Part shown: positions 1 to 9,637 of the stretch, one piece after another | Layout of the letters: each line of letters begins with the position of its first letter | Numbering within the stretch: the stretch's first letter is position 1 | Assembly: GCF_020731285.1 (NCBI RefSeq) | Contig: NZ_JAJFOW010000001.1 | Span: 248,001-312,000, forward strand | Length of the DNA: 64,000 nucleotides | From: Cohnella baijiui | GTDB lineage: Bacteria; Bacillota; Bacilli; Paenibacillales; Paenibacillaceae | Direction of reading: 5' to 3' | Program-made: the position numbers and the translations under genes | The notes under the pieces: generated by a model | The model's database searches: none | Told to the model about the DNA's origin: nothing | The model's input: the letters and a program-made list of their open reading frames with translations, nothing else

Positions 1-867
1 CGATCCGACTTGCGAGAGCGGTTCGGCCAGGGCGTCGATCGCCTGGCTCAGCTTTTTGACTTCGTCTTCCTTCAGCGCCGTGTAGAGCACGTAGCCGCCG
101 TCCTTGCGATACGGCTCGAGTGTCTTGTCGAGCTCGGCAAAGCGCTCCTCGATCTCGGCCGCCAGCTCCGGTTTTTTCTTCTTGACGTCGGACTGCAGCA
201 CGAGATAAATTTCCTTGGCGCCTTCGACGTTCGCCGCGAAGTCGTACAAGTCGGTATGGGAATAACGCTCTTCTTCGCCGGTGACCTTGCTGGACGACAC
301 TTCGTTCAACAGCTCCACGGCGCCGGTGACGAGCATCGGGGTGTCGATCTCCACGCTTTCCATCTTGACGCGCAGCTGCTTGACGTCCTGCAGCAGCTGG
401 TCGGCGGCCGCCGTCTGTCCGTCGAGCTTGCCGTCTACCCACAGCGCTTTTTCAAGCTTGTGATAGCCGCGCCATTCGGCGTCCGGCACGTCTCCCTCGC
501 GAGCGTCGATCCAGGGATCGAAGTCGCCGAGCGACTCGGCGATCGGCTCGATCCGCTCGTAGAACATGCGGGAAGGCGCGTAAAGCGACTTCGCCTTGTC
601 GACGTCGCCGCCACGGATCGCCTGGACGAATGCATCCGTCGATTTGACGAATTGGTCGGTCTGGTCGATCACGTACTGGCGATAGGCATCGACGGCGGAT
701 TGAAACGCTTCGGAGCCCGAGGCGGACGAAGCCGGGGCGCTCGGGCTCGTGGAAGGCGGCGCCGAGGCATTCGAAGCGTTGGATGTATTCGATTGGCCGC
801 AAGCCGACGCGAGCAGGACGGCGGCGAGCGAAGCGGCGATGAGAGCGGGACGGGACTTGTTTCGCAA
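1..867 (-). CDS. efeO: EfeO-type imelysin-domain iron-uptake lipoprotein (3' end cut by window edge)
   Basis: The visible part is 289 codons and runs off the left edge. A TTG start is chosen because AAGGAG lies 10 bases upstream; it yields a lipoprotein signal with hydrophobic residues 8-22 and the lipobox Cys at 23, then a Ser/Ala/Pro linker. The body from about residue 55 matches EfeO/EfeM: a GDVDKAKSLYAPSR segment near 87-100 and the HxxE metal motif YHKLEKALW (His136, Glu139). EfeO is the extracytoplasmic component of EfeUOB ferrous/ferric iron uptake and would be anchored outside the membrane. A Fur box overlaps the promoter. efeB and efeU would be expected beyond the left edge. Family assignment is firm; the iron role follows from the family and the Fur site. 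Confidence 0.9.
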   Translation of the reverse strand, partial: MRNKSRPALIAASLAAVLLASACGQSNTSNASNASAPPSTSPSAPASSASGSEAFQSAVDAYRQYVIDQTDQFVKSTDAFVQAIRGGDVDKAKSLYAPSRMFYERIEPIAESLGDFDPWIDAREGDVPDAEWRGYHKLEKALWVDGKLDGQTAAADQLLQDVKQLRVKMESVEIDTPMLVTGAVELLNEVSSSKVTGEEERYSHTDLYDFAANVEGAKEIYLVLQSDVKKKKPELAAEIEERFAELDKTLEPYRKDGGYVLYTALKEDEVKKLSQAIDALAEPLSQVGS

Positions 868-919
868 AGCGGTGCAACTCCTTCAATGTTCAAATGAGAT
901 CTATTCTCAATCATTGTAA

Positions 920-949
920 ATGATAACCGTTATCAATTAGCATCGTCAA
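920..949 (-). promoter_or_regulatory. efeO promoter with overlapping Fur box
   Basis: On the minus strand TTGACG (949-944) and TATCAT (925-920) are separated by 18 bases. A perfect 7-1-7 palindrome, TGATAACCGTTATCA (921-935), covers the -10 region and matches the Bacillus Fur consensus TGATAATNATTATCA with one change per arm. Iron-bound Fur would occlude RNA polymerase, giving iron-repressed efeO. Confidence 0.85.
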
Positions 950-1230
950 TGCTTTTTTTTTAATAAAAGCATTCGATCAAATGGTGCTCTTTGTAAATAC
1001 TCCGGTCATACTGGACACTCATTCGGCAATTTCTCTTCCCAGGAATCACCGGAAGGGCCTGTTGTTCATCCAAAAGAGCACGAATCGCATTCGTATCATA
1101 TTCTAGTTCCTAGTTTATGGACTTCTTAATCATGTGAAATAGGCCTACGCAGGCAAAGACAAACGCATATACATCTTGTCTACAAAGGGAATATGATGGA
1201 GGGAGAATTCGAGGCGGGGGATTGATTTTA
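950..1230. other. Intergenic stretch, AT-rich, no gene seen
   Basis: This gap between efeO and the methyltransferase gene holds a poly-T tract at 953-961 and otherwise no convincing reading frame, terminator or operator. The drop in GC here marks the left boundary of the AT-richer accessory segment. Confidence 0.5.
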
Positions 1231-2088
1231 ATGAGAATTGATTTGGGTTGCGGGAAAAATAAATTTCGAGATTGCATCGGAATCGATCGGATAGCCTACC
1301 ATAATACCGATATTGTACATGACTTAAACCAGCCACTCCCTCTTGAAGATAACTCGGTTGATTTTGTAATGGCCTCCCGTAGTTTGGAGTACGTTGACGA
1401 TCTTCATGCCGTTATGGAAGATATTTACCGGGTTTGCCGCCATAAAGCTGTTGTTTGCATTGTGGCCCCATATGCTCATGTGTCTTCTCATATGGTCAAT
1501 CCGCAATATAAGCATTTGTTTAATGAACATTCTCCGAGGTACTGGACGAAACATACCGGGATGGCGCTGGACAGCAATGAATTTCTATTCTCGCCAAAAG
1601 ATACTTGGTCGTTGCGGGACGAAGAAAGCAGCATAAATACCGATTACAGGGTTCTTCGGATGGAATTTTTTTATTTTCCACAATATAGATTAGGTTATGA
1701 GCCGTTTGAATTGTCCCTTCTTCGGCAATCCCAATTTAATGTTGCCTTTCAGATTATGTATCAATTGCTTGTCGTAAAAGAACCCATAGATGATGAAGAG
1801 GTCCTTATGCTGAATGAAACGGTGTGGTTCGAGGAACCAGACGATGTAAAAGCTATGAGATCTGCAGGTTCCTGGGAAGAGAAAGACAAACGACCGTTTT
1901 ACTTGGATCATTTGTCGCCTATCCTTCAAGATCAAGTCCCTCAAGATCAAAACGTAGACATTGAATTCTATGCGAAAAAGAAAATTCGGAAACAAAGCGT
2001 AAAAAACCATTCCAATTTCAAACATCGGGTGAAAACCATTCACAAGAAAAGACATAAGTATACCAGATCCCCAAAATCATCCTATTAA
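1231..2088 (+). CDS. Class I SAM-dependent methyltransferase (Methyltransf_11 type)
   Basis: The protein of 285 aa opens directly with the SAM-binding motif I (MRIDLGCGKNKF), then an acidic motif (CIGIDR), the segment PLEDNSVDFVMASRSLEYVDD and a post-motif helix, as in small Methyltransf_11 enzymes that sit near glycan or surface genes. Residues after about 170 match no domain I know, and the last 40 residues are strongly Lys/Arg-rich. ATG at 1231 is preferred; an in-frame TTG at 1222 is possible, and neither has a good ribosome binding site. Base composition is clearly lower in GC than the ddl or efeO genes. The substrate is unknown; neighbouring surface proteins only hint at a cell-envelope role. 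Confidence 0.75.
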   Translation: MRIDLGCGKNKFRDCIGIDRIAYHNTDIVHDLNQPLPLEDNSVDFVMASRSLEYVDDLHAVMEDIYRVCRHKAVVCIVAPYAHVSSHMVNPQYKHLFNEHSPRYWTKHTGMALDSNEFLFSPKDTWSLRDEESSINTDYRVLRMEFFYFPQYRLGYEPFELSLLRQSQFNVAFQIMYQLLVVKEPIDDEEVLMLNETVWFEEPDDVKAMRSAGSWEEKDKRPFYLDHLSPILQDQVPQDQNVDIEFYAKKKIRKQSVKNHSNFKHRVKTIHKKRHKYTRSPKSSY

Positions 2089-2113
2089 ATGGTTTTGTCA
2101 GGTGCGTATGAAG

Positions 2114-2150
2114 CAGACCTCAACCTCCAAACGGAGGGCCGAGGTCTGTT
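2114..2150 (+). terminator. Rho-independent terminator after the methyltransferase gene
   Basis: CAGACCTC (2114-2121) pairs with GAGGTCTG (2141-2148), with an inner CTCC/GGAG pairing and a short T run after the stem. Confidence 0.6.
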
Positions 2151-2275
2151 TGCCGTCCGGAACGGTGGCCGAATTCGGTACGCCCTTCGTGTAACTGGGT
2201 ATTCACCTATTCCAAACAGGTCGTACGCGAATACATTGTAAACGAAAGCCTTGAAAAATCATAAGGAGGTTATCC

Positions 2276-4078
2276 ATGTCAGAGATTGAGACGCAGCGTC
2301 GTACCGTTCTCGAAAACTACGGAAATCTACCTCTGACTTTTGTGGAAAATGCCGGTCAGGCTCGTTCGGATATACGCTATCTAATGAACAGGCCAGGGTA
2401 TGGAGTCAGCTTTACTCCGAAAGAGGCAATGTATGTGTTCACTGGAAATGCACACGATGAGCAAACAGGACTGGCGCTTTCCTTGCAGTTTCTCCACGCG
2501 AACGCCTCGGTAGACATCGAGGGCCGCCAGCAACAATTAGAGAAAGTCAATTACTTGATCGGGAATGATCCGGAGAAGTGGCATACCGGCCTTTCCACTT
2601 ACCTGGAGGTCGCCTATCGGGAGCTATGGCCGGGTGTCGATCTGATCTTCCATGGCGATGGCGGAAAACTCAAATACGATGTTCTTGCTCAGCCGGGCGC
2701 CAGGCTGGACGTCATTCAATTCGCCTATCGCGGCGCGGACCGGTTGTCCTTGGATGAGAAAGGGAATCTCCTCATCCATACTCCCTTCGGCGTCTTGACT
2801 GAGGAGCACCCCGTAAGCTATCAAGTAAGGGAAGGCAAAAGAATAGCGGTGGAAAGCCGCTTCGTGTTAAAACAAAGCGAGCAAGAAACGTGCGTCTACG
2901 GATTCGGAGTCGGAGACGATTATGATGCCGACTACCCGCTGGTCATTGATCCGTCCCTTCTGTATTCCACTTACCTTGGCGGCACCGGGACGGAAACCGG
3001 TTTTGCCATCGCGGTCGACGGGGCGGGCAATGCCTTCGTGACGGGGCAAACCGCCTCTCTTAATTTCCCGATCACGCCCGGGGCGTTTCAGCCCGCGCTT
3101 GCCGGATCCGTATCTTCGGACGCATTGGTGACCAAATTGAATGCCGAAGGTACCGCGCTTGTGTTTTCCACCTACCTTGGCGGCACCAGTCTTGATCTCG
3201 GCATGGGCATCGCGGTCGACGGGGCAGGCCTCGCCTATGTAACGGGGCAAACTATTTCCTCTGATTTCCCAGTTACTCCTGGTGCGTTTCAGACCACGAT
3301 TGGCGGAAATCGTGATGGTTTCGTAACCAAATTGAATTTCGACGGCACCGCGCTAGTCTATTCCACTTACCTTGGCGGCAGTTCCGTGGACAACGGCAAT
3401 GCCATCACGGTTGACGGGGCGGGCAACGCCTACGTGACAGGGTCAACCAGTTCCTCCAATTTTCCCGTTACGTCCGGGGTGTTTCAGAGCACGCTTGCCG
3501 GATCTTCGGACGTTTTCGTGACTAAATTGAACGCCGCCGGCTCCGGGCTCTTATATTCCACCTACCTTGGCGGCAGCAGTATTGATGAAGGTCTTGGAAT
3601 CGCGATCGACGTCTCCGGCAACGCCTTCGTGACGGGGGATACCTTGTCCGCTAATTTCCCGACCACTCCCGGGGCGTTTCAGATCACGCTTGCCGGATCT
3701 TTTGACGCTTTCGTGACCAAATTGAATGAAGGTGGCACTGCTCTTGTCTATTCCACCTACCTTGGGGGAAGCGGGAGCGATGCCGGTAATGGCATCGCCA
3801 TCGACGGGTCAGGCAACGCCTATGTGGCGGGGGCTACCTCTTCGACTGATTTTCCGGTCACTCCGGGCGCGTTTCAGCCTGCGTTCGGCGGAGTTTCGGA
3901 CGCTTTTGTGACCAAATTGGATGCCAACGGTACCCAGCTTGTGTATTCTACCTTCCTTGGCGGAAGCGGGAGTGATAACGGTACAGGAATCGCGGTCCAC
4001 GACGGTATCGCTTATGTGACGGGGGCACCAATTCCGACAATTTTCCGGTCACGCCCGACGCCATTCAGCCTACATTAG
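2276..4078 (+). CDS. SBBP beta-propeller repeat protein, N-terminal part (frameshifted)
   Basis: AAGGAGGT lies 5 bases before the ATG. The first ~225 residues resemble the domain that precedes SBBP repeats (FVENAGQ, then NYLIGNDPEKW and YRELWPGVDLIFHG). From about residue 228 come SBBP repeats of about 65 aa with the core YSTYLGGSGSDxGxGIAVDG and FPVTPGAFQ. Five repeats are complete here; the sixth is broken at base 4026, after which the frame runs into 20 unrelated residues and a stop. The following ORF continues the sixth repeat in the +2 frame, so the original protein is about 1,506 aa. No signal peptide is visible. Such proteins are thought to be extracellular or surface beta-propellers; function unknown. 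Confidence 0.8.
   Translation: MSEIETQRRTVLENYGNLPLTFVENAGQARSDIRYLMNRPGYGVSFTPKEAMYVFTGNAHDEQTGLALSLQFLHANASVDIEGRQQQLEKVNYLIGNDPEKWHTGLSTYLEVAYRELWPGVDLIFHGDGGKLKYDVLAQPGARLDVIQFAYRGADRLSLDEKGNLLIHTPFGVLTEEHPVSYQVREGKRIAVESRFVLKQSEQETCVYGFGVGDDYDADYPLVIDPSLLYSTYLGGTGTETGFAIAVDGAGNAFVTGQTASLNFPITPGAFQPALAGSVSSDALVTKLNAEGTALVFSTYLGGTSLDLGMGIAVDGAGLAYVTGQTISSDFPVTPGAFQTTIGGNRDGFVTKLNFDGTALVYSTYLGGSSVDNGNAITVDGAGNAYVTGSTSSSNFPVTSGVFQSTLAGSSDVFVTKLNAAGSGLLYSTYLGGSSIDEGLGIAIDVSGNAFVTGDTLSANFPTTPGAFQITLAGSFDAFVTKLNEGGTALVYSTYLGGSGSDAGNGIAIDGSGNAYVAGATSSTDFPVTPGAFQPAFGGVSDAFVTKLDANGTQLVYSTFLGGSGSDNGTGIAVHDGIAYVTGAPIPTIFRSRPTPFSLH
4021..4030 (+). other. Frameshift site: one base missing in SBBP repeat 6
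   Basis: The repeat reads GTG ACG GGG GC then ACC AAT TCC, while the equivalent place in repeat 5 reads GCG GGG GCT ACC TCT. One base is therefore missing between C4026 and A4027, next to a run of five G. Restoring it joins both ORFs without any other change. Confidence 0.85.
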
Positions 4079-4086
4079 CCGGGGGG

Positions 4087-6795
4087 GTGGACGCTTACCT
4101 GACCCAGTTGGACGCTACCGGCTCCGCGCTTGTCTTTTCCACCTTCCTTGGCGGCAGTTCGAGCGACACCGCTTTTGGCATCGCGGTCGACGGTTCCGGC
4201 AGCGCCTATCTGACGGGGCAAACCGCTTCCGCTAATTTTCCGGTCACCCCCGGGGCGTTCCAGCCCGCTTTGGCTGGAGGCGGCGATGTCTTCGTGACGA
4301 AGATCGGAGCCATTGCAGAGGTATCCTTGCTAAAGTTCTCGGACCGGTTTGAAGTACGTCCAGGGGAAACGGTGACCTTCTTTATCGAAGTGTCCAACCC
4401 AAGCACCGTGACGCTCACGAATGTAAGAATTGAAGATCCGCTGCTGGGCTTTTTCACGGTGATCCCTGAGCTGCCTGCATTTGCGGTCCAAATTTTTGAG
4501 GTTCTCTTCACCGTTCCTCCCGGAACGCCGCCGGGATTCATTACGAATGTCGTGACCGTAACTTCCGATCAAATTCCTGAGCCGCAAATCGCGAAGTCGG
4601 ATATCTTCGTGACGGAAACGCCAATGCTGCTGGCCTTCAAGACCGTAAACCCGCCTGCCGCGGCGCCGGGAGAGACCGTCGTGTTCACGATCACGCTCGT
4701 AAACGAGGGCAATGTCGACTTGATCAACGTCCAGATTACCGATCCGCTGATCGGGCTGGATGAAAGAGTCGGCAACATCCCCGTCGGAGCAAGCGTCACG
4801 ATCGATTGGCCGTTTGTCATTCCGCCTGACGCGCTGGCTGGGGTGACGATTGCGAATACGGTGATCATTACCGCTAACAACCTGCCCGAGCCCGAGACCG
4901 TTGGAACGGTTGTTGATGTGCTCGCCGCTCCGCGACTCACTCTGACCAAAACCGCAGACCGTACCGTCGTGCCCCCGGGAGAAACGGTCACGTTCACACT
5001 TACGCTCTCCAATAGCGGAAATACAGCGTTAACGAACATTGCCGTCACAGACGACCTGACCGGATTCAGCACCATCATTCCGCTGCTTGCAGTCGGGCAG
5101 ACGGAATTGCTGCATATCCCGTTCCTCGTGCCGCTGGAGACGCCGCCGCAGACGTTCCTCAATACGGTAACGGCGGCCAGCAATGAGACAGCGCCTGAAT
5201 CCGCCAGTGCTGAATTCACGGTGTCCGCCCGACCGCTGCTCGGGGTGAGCAAGACGCCTTCATCGACGACGGTCACGCCGGGGCAGACCTTCACCTACAC
5301 GGTCACGCTCTCTAATATCGGCAACGTGCCGCTAACCAATATCCACGTTACCGACCCGCTGCTTGGGCTGAAGCAGACGATTGCAGCGCTTGCGGTCGGG
5401 GAGACCGTCGAGCTGGTGATCCCTTTCACTGTACCGCAGGAAACACCGATCGGGTCCGATATCGTCAACCTGCTAACCGTTACTTCGGCGGAGGCCGGCA
5501 CGCAAGAGATTGAATCAACCGTAACCGTAACGGGCGAAGGGCTCGCACTGAGCAAGCAGCCCAGCCGGACGTTCGCCGCGCCGGGCGAGACGGTTACGTT
5601 TACGCTGACGGTGACGAACCTGCTTGCCGCCGCCCAGACGAATATCGTGCTGAGCGATCCGCTGCTCGGCATCAGCGAGACGGTGCCGCTCCTCCCCGCG
5701 AACGGGACGATTACCCGGACGGGATCGTTCACGGTACCGGCGGGAGCGGCGAACGGCAGCATCATTACGAACACGTTCACCGCCTCGTCCGACCAAACGC
5801 CGCTGCAGGAGGCAACGGCAGAAATCGTCGTGCGGTCGGTGCCAGGCGCGGAGACGACGCTGGCAGCGCAGAAGCTTCCGGACCGCAATGAAGCAGCGCC
5901 AGGCGAGACCGTACATTATACGGTCCAAGTGACGAACACCGGCAGCAATCCGGCGACGAATGTGGTCGTTCGGGATTCGCTCACCGGCACGGTGGAGACG
6001 ATAACGGTGATCGCCCCGGGCGAGACGGTAGTGGTGACATTTTCGTTCACCATCCCCGCTGCGGCCGTGAACGGAACCGTCATCGCGAACCGCGTGATCG
6101 TCACGTGGCCGGAACAGCCTCCGGGCTCCTTGCCGGTGCAAAGCGAAGCGCGCATCACGGTCGCCGAACCCATAGGCTTGCCGGAATTAACAGTTCAGGC
6201 GACTCCATCAACAGCGAATCCGGGAGAAACGGTCACCAAGACGATCACCATTACGAATGTCACCAACCGGACGATCACGAACGTCCGCGTTACCGATTCG
6301 CTCGTCGGTTTCCGGACCGTGATCCCGTCGCTTGCGCCCAGGAAACAGCGCGTGTTTACGCTGCCGTTTACGATTCCGGCGGGGACGATCGGTGAGACGG
6401 TATTCCTGAACACCGTCACCATCTTTTCTGACCAGACACCGCAGCAGCAGGAGACTGTCTCCATCCGAACGGCATCGCTACCGGATGCCGAACTTACCGA
6501 AACCGTAAACCGGCCCCAAGGACGGCCAGGAGAAACGGTCTTCTTCACGATCCAAGTGCGAAATACGGGCAACGTCGCACTCATTAACGCGCAACTAACT
6601 GCCCCATTGCTGGGCATCCAGTTGCGCATCGCCCGCTTCGAAGTCGGTGCAAGCGAAATCATTCGAGTGCCTTTCGTCCTCCCGAACGTGCAGCAAACCA
6701 CCGTCATCACCAGTCCGGTGACGTTCTCCTCGGATAATGGACCAACCAGACGAGCAAGTGCGTCTGTGCTTGTGATCGCGGAAGAGGAAGAGTGA
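4087..6795 (+). CDS. SBBP/DUF11 repeat protein, C-terminal part (continuation after frameshift)
   Basis: This frame has only a GTG at 4087 and no ribosome binding site, so it is read as the continuation of the preceding ORF. It completes SBBP repeat 6 and carries repeat 7, making seven in total, which suits a seven-bladed propeller. From about residue 78 it has eight tandem DUF11-type (conserved repeat, Ig-like) modules of about 105-115 aa, each starting with a PGETVTFTITLSNxGN-like segment and carrying TNIxVTDPLLG. It ends in VIAEEEE with no sorting signal, LPXTG or SLH domain. Such modules usually form an extended stalk on cell-surface proteins. Confidence 0.8.
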   Translation: MDAYLTQLDATGSALVFSTFLGGSSSDTAFGIAVDGSGSAYLTGQTASANFPVTPGAFQPALAGGGDVFVTKIGAIAEVSLLKFSDRFEVRPGETVTFFIEVSNPSTVTLTNVRIEDPLLGFFTVIPELPAFAVQIFEVLFTVPPGTPPGFITNVVTVTSDQIPEPQIAKSDIFVTETPMLLAFKTVNPPAAAPGETVVFTITLVNEGNVDLINVQITDPLIGLDERVGNIPVGASVTIDWPFVIPPDALAGVTIANTVIITANNLPEPETVGTVVDVLAAPRLTLTKTADRTVVPPGETVTFTLTLSNSGNTALTNIAVTDDLTGFSTIIPLLAVGQTELLHIPFLVPLETPPQTFLNTVTAASNETAPESASAEFTVSARPLLGVSKTPSSTTVTPGQTFTYTVTLSNIGNVPLTNIHVTDPLLGLKQTIAALAVGETVELVIPFTVPQETPIGSDIVNLLTVTSAEAGTQEIESTVTVTGEGLALSKQPSRTFAAPGETVTFTLTVTNLLAAAQTNIVLSDPLLGISETVPLLPANGTITRTGSFTVPAGAANGSIITNTFTASSDQTPLQEATAEIVVRSVPGAETTLAAQKLPDRNEAAPGETVHYTVQVTNTGSNPATNVVVRDSLTGTVETITVIAPGETVVVTFSFTIPAAAVNGTVIANRVIVTWPEQPPGSLPVQSEARITVAEPIGLPELTVQATPSTANPGETVTKTITITNVTNRTITNVRVTDSLVGFRTVIPSLAPRKQRVFTLPFTIPAGTIGETVFLNTVTIFSDQTPQQQETVSIRTASLPDAELTETVNRPQGRPGETVFFTIQVRNTGNVALINAQLTAPLLGIQLRIARFEVGASEIIRVPFVLPNVQQTTVITSPVTFSSDNGPTRRASASVLVIAEEEE

Positions 6796-6900
6796 AGTTG
6801 GATAATCATGTTGTGCCGGAGTTGTAGTCCAGGCAGATCCGGTACAAAACACGAGGATAAATTAGGCACCGATTAAGCTTGTTGCCATCCAATGAAATGA

Positions 6901-6950
6901 AATATCGGTAGACATGAGGAAAATTAACCATGTCTACCGATATTTTAATT
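6901..6950 (+). terminator. Strong terminator after the repeat protein
   Basis: A perfect 16-base stem, AATATCGGTAGACATG (6901-6916) with its complement at 6929-6944, encloses a 12-base loop and is followed by TTTAATTTC. Confidence 0.85.
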
Positions 6951-7405
6951 TCTTAAAAGATCGCCAATCGTTTCGAATTCTCTCTTCATAAAGCTCCATC
7001 GACCCACCCAGCGTTGGAATGATCTCGTTGGTCTTTTTAACTAGCTTTAATGTTATATTGCTTGTCAGTCAGAACTCAAAAAGATCCGTCGGATAAAACC
7101 AACAGACTTTGGTGATAGCAACACTTCATGTCTTGATTAACTATTATTACAGGAAATTAAAGCATATATACAAGCCACGTTCAACCAAGTGAAGAGATTG
7201 AGACCAAATTAATGGCCTTAGTCAGGGATGACTAAAGATATCCTTTGATTACATATAAAACACAATGCTGCCATTCCGTTTTGTGTTTTTCTTGAACAAA
7301 AGAGAATGAAGGTAGACTAATTAACATTAGGCAAGGTTTCGTAAACAGGGCGGTACCATTCGAATACGCGTTAATGACGCTGCTTTCGGAGGTACCGCCG
7401 CTGTT
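6951..7405. other. AT-rich intergenic region, no gene seen
   Basis: About 450 bases with stop codons in all frames and no recognisable RNA. An inverted repeat at the right end (GGCGGTACC at 7349-7357, GGTACCGCC at 7390-7398) lies past the stop of the convergent beta-helix gene and may end its transcript, but there is no good T tract. Confidence 0.5.
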
Positions 7406-9088
7406 TTAGTTCACCCCGCTACCAATGTCGTAATTGTTAAGAATAGTTAGAAAAGCCAATAATCTCTGCGCGGTGTTTCCTCTGAATATAGCGGAGGCAA
7501 ATACCGTTACATTGGCGGGCGTATCCGTAAATATACCTCCGCCGTCCCCACCCGCGGTATTATATATTATTTCAGCGTCGGCAATCGAAACGAGCGATCC
7601 TTTGGCGATGATGGCGCCGCCGTCCTTGAATGCGATGTTACTAGTAATTGTGCCGCCGGTTATCGTTAAGGTAGGTGTGAATCCTGGAACTTCGCCCATG
7701 GAGATGGCACCGCCAAAATTCGCTGAATTTCCTTCAATCGTTCCACCCTCAATAGTAACGGTAGAGATGGGGGTGAATTGCGGAAAAGTCCAAATACCGC
7801 CGCCAAAGCTTAAGGCTGTGTTACCGCTGATGGTCGCATTCTCTCTTACCGTAAGGTTCGACGCAAAAAGCGCAACCCCTCCGCCGCCACGGGAAGCATT
7901 TTGGGGATCCCCGTTGCTGTTTGCGTGGTTATTGATAACTCTTGCGTTTCCTTCGATGGTAACGGAAGAGCCGGAAAATGCATCAATGCCGCCACCTTCA
8001 AGGCCCGCCTGGTTTCCGCTTACCTCAGCGATACCTGTAAGGACAAGGATAGAGCCATCATTTACAAAAATCCCGCCGCCCCCTGCTCCCGCCGTGTTTC
8101 CGGTCACCTGGCCGTCGCTCAGGGTAAGACTTGAACCACTGGAGAAGTAAATGCCACCGCCTTGATTTGAGCCGGCTATAGTACTGACTGCTGAATTTCC
8201 AGTTATCAGGCTGTTTGTGATTACAAATTCGCCTAGAACACCCAGTACCCTAATACCTCCGCCGAAATTTCTTATAACGTTGCCACTTATTGTGCTGTTC
8301 ATGATAATAAGCGCATTTGCATTGCTGCCCAGAACTTGAGGCATTGAAAAGATGCCGCCACCATTGCCATCGGCCGTATTGTTGCTTATTTCACTGTTTT
8401 GAATGGTAACGATGGTGTCAAACGCGTTAATACCGCCTGCGTCACCGAAAGCCAGCACGGTAGAATTAGCGCTGATTTTCCCTCCGTTAATGGTAAGGGT
8501 GGAACCGAGCCTGGTCCCTCCCGCTATTGTGGTAATACCGCCGCCACTGTTGTTCGCATGGTTGCCTGTTATTTCCCCACCGTTCATCTCGATGTCACAG
8601 CCAGCGCCAAAGACTCCGGCACCACTACCGGCAAAACAGTTTTCTATGAGTGCGGCGTTCATGATCAGACTGCTTCTACTGATATTGCCCTGAACCAGGA
8701 GGCCGCCACCGTTGCCACTGCTCCGGCAATTGGTAATTGTGCTGCCGTCAAGCGTTAGGGAACAACCGGAGCCGAAAATTAAAATGCCGCCGCCCGTTCC
8801 TCCGCCATCAAGGATGATACCAACACCTACGGTCATCAACACCCCGGTTAAACTGCCGTTTGTTAACGTTGAAAAGTGACGGAAGCTTCCTCCATTTGTA
8901 ATCGCTAGTGTAACATTACTATTGCCGCTGCTATTTATCAGGTTAATTGTGATATTTCTTGGTATCGTAACAACACTGCTGAAATCGATGTCGTTTTGTA
9001 TAAAAAAATTGAATACATCTCCGTCTACTGCGCTCGGTAATGCAGTTGTAATATCATTAAAGTTGAAAACATTAACATTTACAATCAT
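7406..9088 (-). CDS. Right-handed parallel beta-helix repeat surface protein
   Basis: The protein is 560 aa, with AAGGGGTG about 10 bases before the ATG. After a ~100-residue N-terminal section rich in Asn, Ile and Val, it is built of short coils with recurring GGGI turns, such as SGNTALSFGGGIW and NTAGGDGGGIFTD, alternating with hydrophobic strands (SLTLSDGQVTGN). This is the pattern of right-handed beta-helix / polymorphic outer-membrane-like repeat proteins. No cleavable signal peptide, LPXTG or SLH anchor is visible. The sequence is very rich in Asn, Ser, Thr and Gly and lower in GC than neighbours. A surface, spore-coat or adhesin role is possible but unproved. Confidence 0.75.
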   Translation of the reverse strand: MIVNVNVFNFNDITTALPSAVDGDVFNFFIQNDIDFSSVVTIPRNITINLINSSGNSNVTLAITNGGSFRHFSTLTNGSLTGVLMTVGVGIILDGGGTGGGILIFGSGCSLTLDGSTITNCRSSGNGGGLLVQGNISRSSLIMNAALIENCFAGSGAGVFGAGCDIEMNGGEITGNHANNSGGGITTIAGGTRLGSTLTINGGKISANSTVLAFGDAGGINAFDTIVTIQNSEISNNTADGNGGGIFSMPQVLGSNANALIIMNSTISGNVIRNFGGGIRVLGVLGEFVITNSLITGNSAVSTIAGSNQGGGIYFSSGSSLTLSDGQVTGNTAGAGGGGIFVNDGSILVLTGIAEVSGNQAGLEGGGIDAFSGSSVTIEGNARVINNHANSNGDPQNASRGGGGVALFASNLTVRENATISGNTALSFGGGIWTFPQFTPISTVTIEGGTIEGNSANFGGAISMGEVPGFTPTLTITGGTITSNIAFKDGGAIIAKGSLVSIADAEIIYNTAGGDGGGIFTDTPANVTVFASAIFRGNTAQRLLAFLTILNNYDIGSGVN

Positions 9089-9637
9089 TTTTATATGTCA
9101 CCCCTTTGCAGAAAATTAATGTAGAATGTGAACCGATCCATTTTGGACTGGACATAACAAAGCATCCTTAAAATAACCTTATTAAAATTATATGCCAGGC
9201 TAGCGCAAGTGAAGCGATAGAGACTCATGAGAATGCATGGGGGCCTACAAGATGAAAACTTGGAAGCTTTTCACCCCCACGTTAAGAATATGGCTGAGTC
9301 CCAGTTCTTCCATTGTAATCGAGGATAGCAATAAGTTAATCGTGTCCCTCACGTAGCAATGTTATCGTAGGCGTATAGGCATATTTGCTTGTGACAAGAA
9401 CATATCTTCCAATCCTAAACTTCTTTATAAGGTCAACTCTTTGAAGATAGATTATTATATGCAGGTGTCTCACCAGAGGTCTAAGTTATAAACCATTTGT
9501 TATGAAAATTGGGCTACATACAAAGTCGTCTCTCATATCCCGTAGGGCAATGCGTGTACAGAGGCGCTTACTGCCTACCGACATTTCACTAGTATTGCCC
9601 GGCGCTCAGCATAAACTGGAAACCCTAGCCGGTAAGA
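9089..9637. other. AT-rich non-coding stretch upstream of the beta-helix gene
   Basis: No reading frame here has both a start with a ribosome binding site and recognisable protein character. A frame from 9502 to 9801 is open but basic and low in complexity, and is judged a chance ORF. Confidence 0.4.

Noticed and set aside
10..897. 295-aa + strand frame over efeO
   Set aside because: Opposite strand encodes a clear imelysin protein with lipobox and Fur box; the + frame has no family features.
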